Shown in pieces: positions 26,096 through 33,842 of a stretch of 42,125 nucleotides of DNA. The notes under the pieces were generated by a model. That model was not told the DNA's origin, did no database searches, and saw only the letters and a list, made by a program, of their open reading frames with translations. Source of the stretch: an uncultured Ruminococcus sp. (GTDB lineage: Bacteria; Bacillota; Clostridia; Oscillospirales; Acutalibacteraceae); NCBI GenBank assembly GCA_902785425.1, contig CACZYP010000033.1:1-42125 (forward strand). The letters are read 5' to 3'. The position numbers and the translations under genes were made by a program. The stretch's first letter is position 1. Every line of letters begins with the position of its first letter.

Positions 26096-26689
26096 TTACT
26101 CGACCATAAGCCCCGAATGCTCGACAAAGAGCCTTTTTCTCTCGTCAAGCTTCGTATCGAGCGTGTCGTCGATAACGATCGAAAGCTCACTGCATACGCA
26201 GCTTATGCCGCCGATCCGGATACTATCGTCCAAAACGACCTCGCCGCCCGGAATTATCTTTGCTATCATGGAGGACATTTCCTTGTCGTTAGGCGAAATA
26301 TGTGCAACGCCTCTTCTGCCGCCGAGTTTTTCTTTGATAGCCCTCGCCGACATCATCATGTATTCCTGATAATTGTGTGTGTGCGTAAAATCGACAAGAC
26401 GCTTCTCTGCCTCTTCAAAGACCGATTCCGCCATTTTCTCACGCTTTTCAAAAAGTTCCCTTTTCTTCTGCGTTTCATTGCGGGCATGTTCTTTTGCAAG
26501 CGACGACTTGAATTCCTGCTTTTGCTCCTGAATAAACTTGAACGCCGCTTCTGTGCCCTCTTCGTTTGCCGCCGCAAGCTGTTCTTCTCTGAACTCCTCT
26601 ATCTCGGCACGCATTTCCGAGCGCTGCTGCTCGGCATATTTTTCGATCGCCTCAAGAAAGCGATTTGTTTTGCTTGTTGCGTCTATCAT
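26096..26689 (-). CDS. atpE: V-type ATP synthase subunit E
   Basis: Peripheral-stalk subunit, 197 residues. The N-terminal two thirds is a long charged helix (EKYAEQQRSEMRAEIEEF; KKRELFEKREKMAESVFEEAEKR) expected to form a coiled coil with the G/H subunit. The C-terminal globular part (IGGISCVCSELSIVIDDTLDTKLDERK) matches the E-subunit head that contacts A and B. GGAG precedes the ATG. It sits between subunits F and A. Confidence 0.9.
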   Translation of the reverse strand: MIDATSKTNRFLEAIEKYAEQQRSEMRAEIEEFREEQLAAANEEGTEAAFKFIQEQKQEFKSSLAKEHARNETQKKRELFEKREKMAESVFEEAEKRLVDFTHTHNYQEYMMMSARAIKEKLGGRRGVAHISPNDKEMSSMIAKIIPGGEVVLDDSIRIGGISCVCSELSIVIDDTLDTKLDERKRLFVEHSGLMVE

Positions 26690-26713
26690 AAGCTCTACTC
26701 CAAAATCTTAAGA

Positions 26714-27025
26714 TCATTCGATCTTTACTCCGATAGCGTCGTGAACATATTTGGTGATGGAATCGCTCGTGCGTCCGCTGCCGTGACGGTCGGGTATCTC
26801 GACTATCAGGGGCTGACGGACGTTAAGCTTGTAATCCATGATAAGCTCGGGGCAAAGAGTTACAAGCCCGTGAGTCATCAGCACAACAGCTACATCGCTT
26901 CTCTGCATGACCTCTTTAAGAGCTTTTCTTACCTCTTCTTCGGTATGTATAACAATGCCCTCGATGCCTGCAAGGCGCATTCCCATCTGTGTATCGACGT
27001 TATCGCTCAACAGATAAAATTTCAT
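26714..27025 (-). CDS. atpF: V-type ATP synthase subunit F
   Basis: A 103-residue central-stalk subunit with a Rossmann-like fold: FYLLSDNVDTQMGMRLAGIEG, then VAVVLMTHGLV and the C-terminal PLIVEIPDRHGSG, all family features. It sits between K and E; the Shine-Dalgarno is weak (GGATG), consistent with coupling to the upstream gene 9 bases away. Confidence 0.9.
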   Translation of the reverse strand: MKFYLLSDNVDTQMGMRLAGIEGIVIHTEEEVRKALKEVMQRSDVAVVLMTHGLVTLCPELIMDYKLNVRQPLIVEIPDRHGSGRTSDSITKYVHDAIGVKIE

Positions 27026-27034
27026 ATTATATCA

Positions 27035-27457
27035 TCATCCGATCTTGGAAAGAATGAGGATCGATACGAGCATTCCGTAAAGTGCAACACCTTCGCCGAG
27101 TGCAACGAAGATAAGCGACTTACCGAAGTTTGCGCTGTCTTCGCTTGTAGCGCCGATAGCTGCCGGAGCTGCGTAACCTACTGCGATACCGCCGCCGATG
27201 CAGGAAAGACCTGTTGCGATAGCAGCGCCGAGGAAAGCAAGACCGTTGCCGCCTGCTGCAGCAGCTGCTGTTTCTGTTGCCTCAGCCGCACTTGCGACCA
27301 TCGGGCAAAGGAAACATACGAGAAATACTGCACAGAAAGAAGCAAGCTGCATGTAAAGAGCCTTTTTTCTCTTGCAGCCCTTTCTTACTGCTCTGTCAGC
27401 GAGCAATACCGAACCGATACCAAAAACTACAGGTACAGCTAAAAACAAAAACTCCAT
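27035..27457 (-). CDS. ntpK: V-type ATP synthase subunit K (membrane rotor ring)
   Basis: Proteolipid of the ion-translocating ring, 140 residues. An N-terminal hydrophobic segment (FLFLAVPVVFGIGSVLL) and a second one with signal-like character (ASFCAVFLVCFLCPMVA) precede the helical hairpin GLAFLGAAIATGLSCIGGG and SLIFVALGEGVALYGMLVS. The ion-carrying glutamate is in LGEGVALYG. This is one hairpin, not the doubled form seen in some Firmicutes. Whether the ion is proton or sodium cannot be decided; the E-G-V-A-L-Y-G context resembles archaeal-type rings. GGAGG lies 8 bases before the ATG. Confidence 0.93.
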   Translation of the reverse strand: MEFLFLAVPVVFGIGSVLLADRAVRKGCKRKKALYMQLASFCAVFLVCFLCPMVASAAEATETAAAAAGGNGLAFLGAAIATGLSCIGGGIAVGYAAPAAIGATSEDSANFGKSLIFVALGEGVALYGMLVSILILSKIG

Positions 27458-27509
27458 AATAAAAACCTCCGATAAAAATATCCATTCTGTTTCTTTATAC
27501 TTTATTTAT

Positions 27510-27634
27510 ATGAGTGTGAAGTGTCGAGTGCGGAGTTCCGGAGATCGCCTTCGGCAGATTGATCTTATATCGGTTCTTATAAAGATCAAGTATGAAGTGA
27601 TTCCGAAGCTAAACACTTTTCACTTAACAAACTA
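27510..27634. repeat. Heptamer/hairpin element inside the V-ATPase operon
   Basis: Lies between subunits K and I. GAGTGTG/AAGTGTC/GAGTGCG heptamers (27511-27532) are followed by GGAGTTCCGGA, hairpin GCC-TTC-GGC within a longer GATC...GATC stem (27544-27565), an AT-rich centre, and a weak ACACTTTTCACTT end. It is a diverged family member. Confidence 0.65.
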
Positions 27635-29563
27635 TCAATTCTCCACTGCCTTAACGGGAGTGAACGGTCTGCCGTTGCCTTTGTAGAAACGGCCGAACAT
27701 CTCGTAGAATTCAAGTCTGAGCACCTGGATACATACAAGAAGTGCTTCAAGACCGAGTACGAATATGTTTCCTATAACAAGAATGAGGATATAGCCGATT
27801 CCGCTTGCCATGTTTGCGAGCGTGAATACAACCTCCATCATGCCTGCATGAACGAGCACGAATGCGCCTACTCTGAGGAACGACATCGTATTTGTAACGT
27901 AAGAGAGAGCATACTCGAAAAGCTCAAAGAAGCTCTGAACACAATAGCCGCCCCAGCTTTCGGGCTGCCATTCTTTCTTGCCTGAAGCGAGCTTGCCGAG
28001 AGGCTCCTTCAGGAAGATCATCAGAAGCGGTATCACCATAAAGCAGATTATATACGGTACTGTTGCGATCTTTACGCCGAACACGATCTGCGATACAAGC
28101 ATAGCGACCACAGAAACGTAGAACAGCAGTCCCGCAACACCGTTGCTGCCGAAGATACCCTCTTCTTTATCGTTCGTTTTGAGCGAAATTATAATGTTCA
28201 GTATGATAGCCAGCGTAACGAGCAGCATACCTATCGCTATGGCAGCGTAGATTATCATATTCGTCGTAGCGGGCTTCATTACCTCGATTGGCTTTTCTTC
28301 AAGTCCGAACAGCGCATGGAACACGGGATTGAGCAGATGCTCGAATCCGAAAACAGAGCCGTAGATCGCTCCGAATATCGTTCCCGAAATACCGCACGGG
28401 ATAAGTATCGAACCGATGGGGTTCTTCTTCTTTTTCAGATAAGCTCCGAACAAAGCCACCACAAGTCCGTGACCCATGTCACCGAACATGATGCCGAACA
28501 GGATCGTGTACGTTATCGCAACGAACGCTGTCGGGTCGAACTCGTTGTAGTTCGGCAGACCGTACATCTCGGTAAAGTACGAGAAAGCCTTAGTAAAGAA
28601 ATTGTTTTTCAGTTTTACAGGCGGACAATGCTTCATCTCTTCTGCACCGTCTGTAAGCGTACATTCGATAGATTCTATAGTTTCAAGCTCTTTTACGATA
28701 TCTTCCGCTTTATCAGCCGGCGTCCAGCCGACTATAACGAAGCTTTTTGAATACGTAACGGCTTTCGTCATCACTTCGTCACGGCGCTGTTTTTCCGCAA
28801 ACAGACTGTAGTAAACGTCAAATCTCTTGCGGTTCTTGCGCTTGAACTCTTCAAACTCCGCTTTCAGGTTTTCGAGCTGCTGCTTCAGCTCGGGGAGTTT
28901 TTTCTCCTGCTGTGCACAGAACTCGCTCGGGGTGCCGTCCATATCGAGTGCGCCGCAGCTTTCAAAGTAGAGCGACGAGAAGATTCTGTCAACGTCTTCG
29001 CTGTCGGCAACAGGCGAAATGTACAAGCCCCAGTAAAAATCATCATCGGACGAACACGGGAAGAACACCACGAACGGATTTTCGTTGTATTCCTGCATTT
29101 TCTCAAAGCTTTCCTTCGGCAGCTTACCGAAATTCGCTTTGATGTAGCGGCACTCATTGATCTTGTCGATCTCAAGATCAAGATCGATAAAGTGCTTGAT
29201 CTGCTCTATGCTTCGCTCGCATTGAGCTATCTCGTCTTCAAGACGTATCCGTTTGTCGGCAAAGCTGTTTATCTCCTCTACCGCACCGGTAACGTCCTGT
29301 ATCGTCTCATCTGAAAACTCTTTGCCCGAAATATCTGTATAGCTGCACTCGATACCGTTTGCAGCCGCTGCCGACTTGAAGCTTTCGGCAGCCTCGATAT
29401 AGGAATCGCTCTGCGAAACAGGCACAAACATTTTTATGTCGGAGTGGAAGCTGAGCGGATCGTCCGGTTCAAAGCACTGCGACGATGCAAGCTTTTCGGC
29501 AGCTTCGGGCAGCTTTTCGGAAAGACCGATAACCCTCAGACATTTAATTTTTGCAATAGCCAA
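27635..29563 (-). CDS. ntpI: V-type ATP synthase subunit I
   Basis: Membrane stator subunit equivalent to a, 642 residues. The N-terminal half is cytoplasmic and coiled-coil rich (about 90-270). The C-terminal half has about seven or eight membrane segments, including ITYTILFGIMFGDMGHGLV (the conserved FGxMxGD-like turn near 350), IIYAAIAIGMLLVTLAI and LRVGAFVLVHAGMMEVVFTL. The latter carries the functional arginine helix. The start is TTG at 29563, with GAGGTG 8 bases upstream, and gives the usual MAIAKIKCLRVIG. Confidence 0.95.
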   Translation of the reverse strand: MAIAKIKCLRVIGLSEKLPEAAEKLASSQCFEPDDPLSFHSDIKMFVPVSQSDSYIEAAESFKSAAAANGIECSYTDISGKEFSDETIQDVTGAVEEINSFADKRIRLEDEIAQCERSIEQIKHFIDLDLEIDKINECRYIKANFGKLPKESFEKMQEYNENPFVVFFPCSSDDDFYWGLYISPVADSEDVDRIFSSLYFESCGALDMDGTPSEFCAQQEKKLPELKQQLENLKAEFEEFKRKNRKRFDVYYSLFAEKQRRDEVMTKAVTYSKSFVIVGWTPADKAEDIVKELETIESIECTLTDGAEEMKHCPPVKLKNNFFTKAFSYFTEMYGLPNYNEFDPTAFVAITYTILFGIMFGDMGHGLVVALFGAYLKKKKNPIGSILIPCGISGTIFGAIYGSVFGFEHLLNPVFHALFGLEEKPIEVMKPATTNMIIYAAIAIGMLLVTLAIILNIIISLKTNDKEEGIFGSNGVAGLLFYVSVVAMLVSQIVFGVKIATVPYIICFMVIPLLMIFLKEPLGKLASGKKEWQPESWGGYCVQSFFELFEYALSYVTNTMSFLRVGAFVLVHAGMMEVVFTLANMASGIGYILILVIGNIFVLGLEALLVCIQVLRLEFYEMFGRFYKGNGRPFTPVKAVEN

Positions 29564-29583
29564 TAATCACACCTCTTTTGCTT

Positions 29584-30621
29584 TTAATTTATAACTATCA
29601 TCCTTAGCTGCGAGAGGTCTGCGCCGTAACGCACGCCCTCGATTATACTTACGATGTTGCTGTACTCCTGCTGCATGACAAATACATACGAAAGCATTCC
29701 CACAACAGGATGCGTTGAAAATCGGATATTTTTCTTTGTAATGCCAAAAATTCCGATCTCTTGTATCTGACCGGCATACAGATATTCCATCTTGGCGATA
29801 TTTTTGCCAAGCTTCGTATCTGCAACGGCTTCAAAAACTTCTTTGCCCGTTTCGGCGTGTATCATCTTATCTATCGTCTGCTGCGAGAAAGTTCCGTATG
29901 GGAACATAAACTTCTTCGCAGTTTCCGCCGATTCATTGTAATACTTTTTAAGACGGAACACACGAACAAAATTCATGATGTCGATGATGCTGTCGAACAT
30001 TTCAAGAAGCGCCTTGCGTTCACCCTTTGAGGTCTTTGTCTCTATCGCATTGTACAGGTAATCGTAGCAATAGCGGTAAAGAGCGTTTTCAAGCTCGGGG
30101 ATATTGACTCTGTCGCCCTGCTTCGGACGGTAAGGCGCCGCAATTTTTTCGTAAGGCGTACCGTGAAGCACTGCAAAGAACTGATCTGTATCCCTCGCTC
30201 TTGCCAAAGCGGAAAGATCAACGTTCGTATGCTTTGTAAAGTACATCGGCATTGTGAAAATGTAGTCCTGCGGACTGTTTGACGAGAGCAGCGTCAGAAA
30301 TCGTATCATCTGATCTATCTCGTCACGCTGTATTATAAACTCGGCGAAATATTCGCCCGTACCTTTCAGGTAGCGGCACAGTGAGTAGAAGTCGTCAAAG
30401 AGCTTCTGCTTCAGGATAAGCTCAAGCCTTCCTCGGTGAGCCTCACGCTCATTCACGGTTTTGAGCACCGTATCGTAATACGTGTTGTTTTTAAGGTAAG
30501 CTACGATCTCGGCAACGCTTTTGCAGGCAAGCAGACTCTCGTAATCCTTCGGTGAGAGCCGTTTGCCGTATTTTGCACGCATTTTAGCAAGCACTGCGTT
30601 GGCTGAACCCGATGAACTCAA
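29584..30621 (-). CDS. atpC: V-type ATP synthase subunit C
   Basis: Links the rotor ring to the central shaft (the d-like subunit of A/V-ATPases). 345 residues, mostly helical. Recognisable segments include NAVLAKMRAKYGKRLSPKDYESLL at the start and FDSIIDIMNFVRVFRLKKYY, plus the C-terminal VVGMLSYVFVMQQEYSNIVSIIEGVRYG. It starts with TTG at 30621, preceded by GGGGGA 6 bases upstream. Twenty bases separate it from subunit I. Position before I is a variation on the common clostridial order I-K-E-C-F-A-B-D. Confidence 0.92.
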   Translation of the reverse strand: MSSSGSANAVLAKMRAKYGKRLSPKDYESLLACKSVAEIVAYLKNNTYYDTVLKTVNEREAHRGRLELILKQKLFDDFYSLCRYLKGTGEYFAEFIIQRDEIDQMIRFLTLLSSNSPQDYIFTMPMYFTKHTNVDLSALARARDTDQFFAVLHGTPYEKIAAPYRPKQGDRVNIPELENALYRYCYDYLYNAIETKTSKGERKALLEMFDSIIDIMNFVRVFRLKKYYNESAETAKKFMFPYGTFSQQTIDKMIHAETGKEVFEAVADTKLGKNIAKMEYLYAGQIQEIGIFGITKKNIRFSTHPVVGMLSYVFVMQQEYSNIVSIIEGVRYGADLSQLRMIVIN

Positions 30622-30635
30622 CTGTCTCCCCCCTT

Positions 30636-30802
30636 TACAAATTGAAAATTGACAATGGAAAATGGAAAATTGCGGAGCCGCTTCGCTCCTGTTTTATAAT
30701 TACTATCACTCTTTCAGTAAGCTTTTTCATCAGCAGACATGATCTGCAAATGATCAATAAGCAATTATAAAACGCTCAAGCTATTCCGCATCAATAAATA
30801 AC
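30636..30802. repeat. Heptamer/hairpin element inside the V-ATPase operon
   Basis: Between the G/H-like gene and subunit C: heptamers of TGAAAAT/TGACAAT/GGAAAAT type (30640-30672), junction TGCGG, hairpin GGAGC-CGC-TTC-GCTCC region (30675-30690), then CTGTTTTATAATTA. The remainder to 30802 is AT-rich, with a possible short inverted repeat (GCAGACATGATCTGC, 30733-30747). The right heptamer end seems lost. Confidence 0.72.
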
Positions 30803-31126
30803 TTATTGGTAATTCCCGTAACTAAGCACGCCGTTCACTATCTCATCGACCCACTTATCCTTGTTGTCACGGAATTTCTTTTCAAGCTCACGGGAAACAT
30901 TGTCGTAGTATTTCGCTGTCTTTTTCCACTTCTTTTCGGCAGCTTTTTTCTCGGCTGCCTTGTATTCCTCTATGTGAGTTTTTGCGCTTTCAAGGTACTC
31001 TTCATAAACCTCTTTACGCTTTTTAAGCACCTCGGCGTGCGAGGCTATCTTTTCAGCCTGCGCCTCTTCGTCAAGCTTGCGGGCTTCTTCGTCCATTTGC
31101 AAGATCTTGCTTATTACATCATCCAT
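30803..31126 (-). CDS. Probable V-type ATPase peripheral-stalk subunit G/H
   Basis: A 107-residue, highly charged, almost wholly helical protein (MDEEARKLDEEAQAEKIASH; EYKAAEKKAAEKKWKKTAKY). It has the Lys/Glu/Ala-rich heptad pattern of the NtpF/AhaH peripheral-stalk subunit that pairs with E. It is the first gene of the V-ATPase operon, which is where this subunit is usually encoded. No catalytic motif is expected. Sequence conservation in this family is low, so the call rests on size, coiled-coil character and position. The ribosome binding site AGGGCG is weak. Confidence 0.75.
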   Translation of the reverse strand: MDDVISKILQMDEEARKLDEEAQAEKIASHAEVLKKRKEVYEEYLESAKTHIEEYKAAEKKAAEKKWKKTAKYYDNVSRELEKKFRDNKDKWVDEIVNGVLSYGNYQ

Positions 31127-31162
31127 ACAAACAACGCCCTTTCTGTTGTAGATTCAAATAGT

Positions 31163-31231
31163 TTCGGGCCTTTCGTGCTGACTTTCCGAAAAGTCAGAAT
31201 GCACTTTCCGTATTCTGCCGAAAGACCCGAA
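31163..31231 (-). promoter_or_regulatory. Branched or switching stem-loop before the V-ATPase operon
   Basis: The outer stem TTCGGGCCTTTCG (31163-31175) pairs with CGAAAGACCCGAA (31219-31231), one mismatch. Inside, CTGACTTT-CCGA-AAAGTCAG (31178-31197) and CAGAAT...ATTCTG (31195-31217) share bases CAG, so they are mutually exclusive. It lies between the UPF0210 stop (31235) and the G/H-like gene. It may end the upstream unit or act in the ATPase leader; neither a U-run nor a clear promoter is seen. Confidence 0.5.
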
Positions 31232-31234
31232 TGA

Positions 31235-32593
31235 TCAGTTTTTAAGGCTCTGTATCGGAGCAGGGATCCTTCCGCCTCTTCTGATGAACTTCTCGGGGGA
31301 AGCGTAGTTTACGCCCATAACGGGACCGCCGCCCAGAAGTCCGCCGAAGTTAAGGAAGTCGCCTGCGTTTTTGCCGATAGCAGGGATAACTCTTACTGCG
31401 GTCGTCTTGGAGTTGACCATACCGATAGCCGCCTCGTCTGCGATGATACCCGAGATCATTTCGGGTGTTACGTCGCCGGGGATAACTATCATATCAAGAC
31501 CTACCGAGCAAACGGCGGTCATTGCTTCAAGCTTTGTGATCGTAAGGCAGCCGCACTTTGCAGCGTCGATCATGCCTGCGTCCTCTGTAACGGGGATAAA
31601 TGCACCCGAAAGTCCGCCTACATGTGAGCTTGCCATTACTCCGCCCTTCTTTACAGCATCGTTGAGAAGAGCAAGGCACGCAGTTGTGCCGTGTGCGCCG
31701 CACGTTTCAAGACCCATCTCCTCAAGGATATGAGCAACGGAATCACCTACAGCAGGTGTGGGCGCAAGTGAAAGGTCTACGATGCCGAAAGGCACGCAAA
31801 GTCTGCGTGAAGCCTCCTGTGCAACGAGCTGACCTACTCTTGTGATCTTGAAAGCCGTTTTCTTAACGATATCGGCAACGGCGGTGATATCGCAGTCGGG
31901 AGCCTTTGCAAGAGCGGCTCTTACTACGCCCGGACCGGAAACGCCGACATTGATAACGCAGTCCGGCTCGCCTACGCCGTGGAATGCACCTGCCATAAAG
32001 GGGTTATCCTCGGGAGCGTTGCAGAATACAACGAGCTTTGCGGCGCCGATGCAGTCACGGTCTGCCGTGAGTTCTGCCGCCTGCTTTACGATAACGCCCA
32101 TCTTGCGCACTGCGTCCATATTTATGCCTGCTTTTGTCGAACCGATATTTACGGACGAGCAGACTCTCTCTGTAACGGAAAGCGCCTCGGGAATGCTCTC
32201 GATAAGCGCATAGTCGCCTGCCGAAAAGCCCTTCTGACAAAGAGCGGTATAGCCGCCGATAAAGTTAACGCCTACCTCGCTTGCGGCACGGTCGAGCGTT
32301 TTTGCAAACTTAACGGGATTCTTCGCCTGGCATGCAGAAGCGAGCATGGCGATCGGAGTAACGCTGATCCTCTTATGAATGATCGGGATACCGTAATCGA
32401 CGCTGATATCCTCGCCTGTTTTTACAAGATCCTGTGCGTAGCGGCAGATCTTGTCGTAGACCTTATCGCACGCCTTGTCGATATCGCTGTCGATGCAGTC
32501 AAGAAGCGAGATACCCATTGTGATAGTTCTCACGTCAAAGTTCTCGTTCTCGATCATGTTGATAGTTTCAAGAATGTCTTTCGTATTAATCAT
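31235..32593 (-). CDS. UPF0210 (DUF711, PFL-like) family protein
   Basis: A 452-residue cytosolic protein. It is conserved across Clostridia and usually encoded next to the ACT protein UPF0237, as it is here (21 bases apart). Signatures include [13 protein letters not shown] near residue 77, the Gly-rich [23 protein letters not shown], and the C-terminal [37 protein letters not shown]. It is distantly related to the pyruvate formate-lyase-like glycine-radical scaffold by name only; I see no glycyl-radical motif. Function unknown. The neighbouring ACT domain suggests amino-acid or small-ligand sensing. GAGG lies 8 bases before the ATG. Confidence 0.92.
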   Translation of the reverse strand: MINTKDILETINMIENENFDVRTITMGISLLDCIDSDIDKACDKVYDKICRYAQDLVKTGEDISVDYGIPIIHKRISVTPIAMLASACQAKNPVKFAKTLDRAASEVGVNFIGGYTALCQKGFSAGDYALIESIPEALSVTERVCSSVNIGSTKAGINMDAVRKMGVIVKQAAELTADRDCIGAAKLVVFCNAPEDNPFMAGAFHGVGEPDCVINVGVSGPGVVRAALAKAPDCDITAVADIVKKTAFKITRVGQLVAQEASRRLCVPFGIVDLSLAPTPAVGDSVAHILEEMGLETCGAHGTTACLALLNDAVKKGGVMASSHVGGLSGAFIPVTEDAGMIDAAKCGCLTITKLEAMTAVCSVGLDMIVIPGDVTPEMISGIIADEAAIGMVNSKTTAVRVIPAIGKNAGDFLNFGGLLGGGPVMGVNYASPEKFIRRGGRIPAPIQSLKN

Positions 32594-32614
32594 TATATAT
32601 CCTCACAGTCAGAC

Positions 32615-32884
32615 TCAGACTCTGTACATTGTATTAAAAAGCTCTTCGTGGGTAACGTGTACCTGAACGCCGAAATCGCTGCCTATCTTTTTGAGCGATT
32701 CCGAAAGCTCCTTGAACGGAACGGTACAATTCGAGATATCCACCATCATGATCATGGCAAACATATCCTGCAAAACGGACTGAGTTACCTCGATAACGTT
32801 TGCTCCTTTTTTTGCGCACTCGCCCGAAACTCCGGCAAGAATGCCCACCGTGTCTTTTCCGATAACGGTAATTACTGCTTTCAT
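32615..32884 (-). CDS. ACT domain-containing protein, UPF0237 family
   Basis: An 89-residue protein that is a single ACT domain: KAVITVIGKDTVGILAGVSGECAKKGANVIEV, then MIMMVDISNCTVPFKELSE. ACT domains bind small ligands, often amino acids, at dimer interfaces. GGAGGAA lies upstream of the ATG and a clear promoter 40 bases upstream. It is the first gene of a two-gene unit with UPF0210. The ligand is unknown. Confidence 0.93.
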   Translation of the reverse strand: MKAVITVIGKDTVGILAGVSGECAKKGANVIEVTQSVLQDMFAMIMMVDISNCTVPFKELSESLKKIGSDFGVQVHVTHEELFNTMYRV

Positions 32885-32923
32885 AGTATATTCCTCCGAT
32901 TTGATAGAATTACATACACCTAC

Positions 32924-32952
32924 ATTTTAAGACTTTTCAGGTGAAAAGTCAA
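32924..32952 (-). promoter_or_regulatory. Promoter of the UPF0237-UPF0210 unit
   Basis: On the minus strand TTGACT (32952-32947), 17-base spacer, TAAAAT (32929-32924). The spacer region is palindromic: GACTTTTC (ACCT) GAAAAGTC spans 32930-32950, from within the -35 to next to the -10. It could be an operator. Confidence 0.7.
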
Positions 32953-33065
32953 CCGAAAATCGGCAGTTTGGCACATATCGTAATAACGTCATGATTATAC
33001 GCCTAACTGTGAAAATAGTCAATTAACTTTAACAATATTTTTTATGAACAAAATGTTAATAAACA

Positions 33066-33101
33066 TAAAAAGAGACTTCCGAAAAACAGAAGTCTCAAAA
33101 A
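33066..33101 (-). terminator. Terminator of nrdR
   Basis: A perfect 8-bp stem GAGACTTC (33072-33079) with GAAGTCTC (33089-33096), 9-base loop. A-runs on the left give TTTTT on the minus strand. It is about 55 bases beyond the nrdR stop, and bidirectional in shape. Confidence 0.85.
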
Positions 33102-33151
33102 GAACGATCATATTGAAATAAATATCGCACAGTTTAACAAAGCGCATAATA

Positions 33152-33610
33152 TCATCTGTTTTCCGCCATAAGCCTGTTAAGCTCTTCGAGAAACGTATGT
33201 ATATCTTTAAACTGACGATAAACGGAGGCAAAGCGCACATAAGCCACCTCGTCAACTCCACGCAGTGCAGCCATAGCCATTTCGCCGACCTTCTGCGAGG
33301 TTATCTCACGCTCAACGGAGCTTTGCAGCTTCGCTTCGATGCTGTCTGCGATACCTTCTATCGTTTCGAGAGGCACGGGACGTTTCTCGCATGCTTTCAC
33401 AATGCCCGCAAGCAGTTTGTTTTTGTCGAATGTCTCTCGTGAAAAGTCACGCTTTACGACTATCACGGGGATAAGCTCGACCGTTTCAAACGTTGTGAAT
33501 CTTTTATAACATTTGCCGCATTCACGTCTTCTTCTGATCTTTTCCCCATCATCGGACGATCGTGAATCCACGACCTTGCTCTCTTCATATCCGCAGTAAG
33601 GACACTTCAT
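33152..33610 (-). CDS. nrdR: Transcriptional repressor NrdR
   Basis: Nucleotide-sensing repressor of ribonucleotide reductase genes. 152 residues. The N-terminal zinc ribbon MKCPYCGYEESKVVDSR is paired with CGKCYKRFTTFE (cysteines at 3, 6, 31 and 34). The ATP-cone domain follows from about residue 46 (VIVVKRDFSRETFDKNKLLAGIVKACEKRP; VGEMAMAALRGVDEVAYVRFASVYRQFKD). The ATG at 33610 follows GGGGGTG by 9 bases; the longer frame adds 11 residues before the invariant MKCPYC. No NrdR box (ACACTATATATAGTGT-like) is visible in the window. Confidence 0.97.
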   Translation of the reverse strand: MKCPYCGYEESKVVDSRSSDDGEKIRRRRECGKCYKRFTTFETVELIPVIVVKRDFSRETFDKNKLLAGIVKACEKRPVPLETIEGIADSIEAKLQSSVEREITSQKVGEMAMAALRGVDEVAYVRFASVYRQFKDIHTFLEELNRLMAENR

Positions 33611-33691
33611 GCGCAACACCCCCGAACCGGCTTTAGGTTTCAAATAAATCTATAAAATGCTGTATCAATTGAACACTATGGATAATCTTGT

Positions 33692-33840
33692 TTAATTGAC
33701 AATGGACAATGGACAATTGACAATTTCGGAACTCGCCTGCGGCGAGTTGTTTTTTATTATTCTCACCGAAGCATATAATTATGATCCAAGCCGCAAAGCG
33801 GCTTCCGTAATTGTCCATTATCAATTATCAATTGTCAATT
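33692..33840. repeat. Complete heptamer/hairpin element (type copy)
   Basis: The cleanest member, about 149 bp. The left heptamers GACAATG/GACAATG/GACAATT (33697-33726) lead to junction TCGGA and hairpin AACTCGCC-TGC-GGCGAGTT (33730-33748). After an AT-rich centre comes hairpin AAGCCGC-AAA-GCGGCTT (33788-33804), CCGTA, and right heptamers TTGTCCA/TTATCAA/TTGTCAA to 33840. The right end stops two bases short of the prfB stop codon. Confidence 0.92.
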
Positions 33841-33842
33841 GA

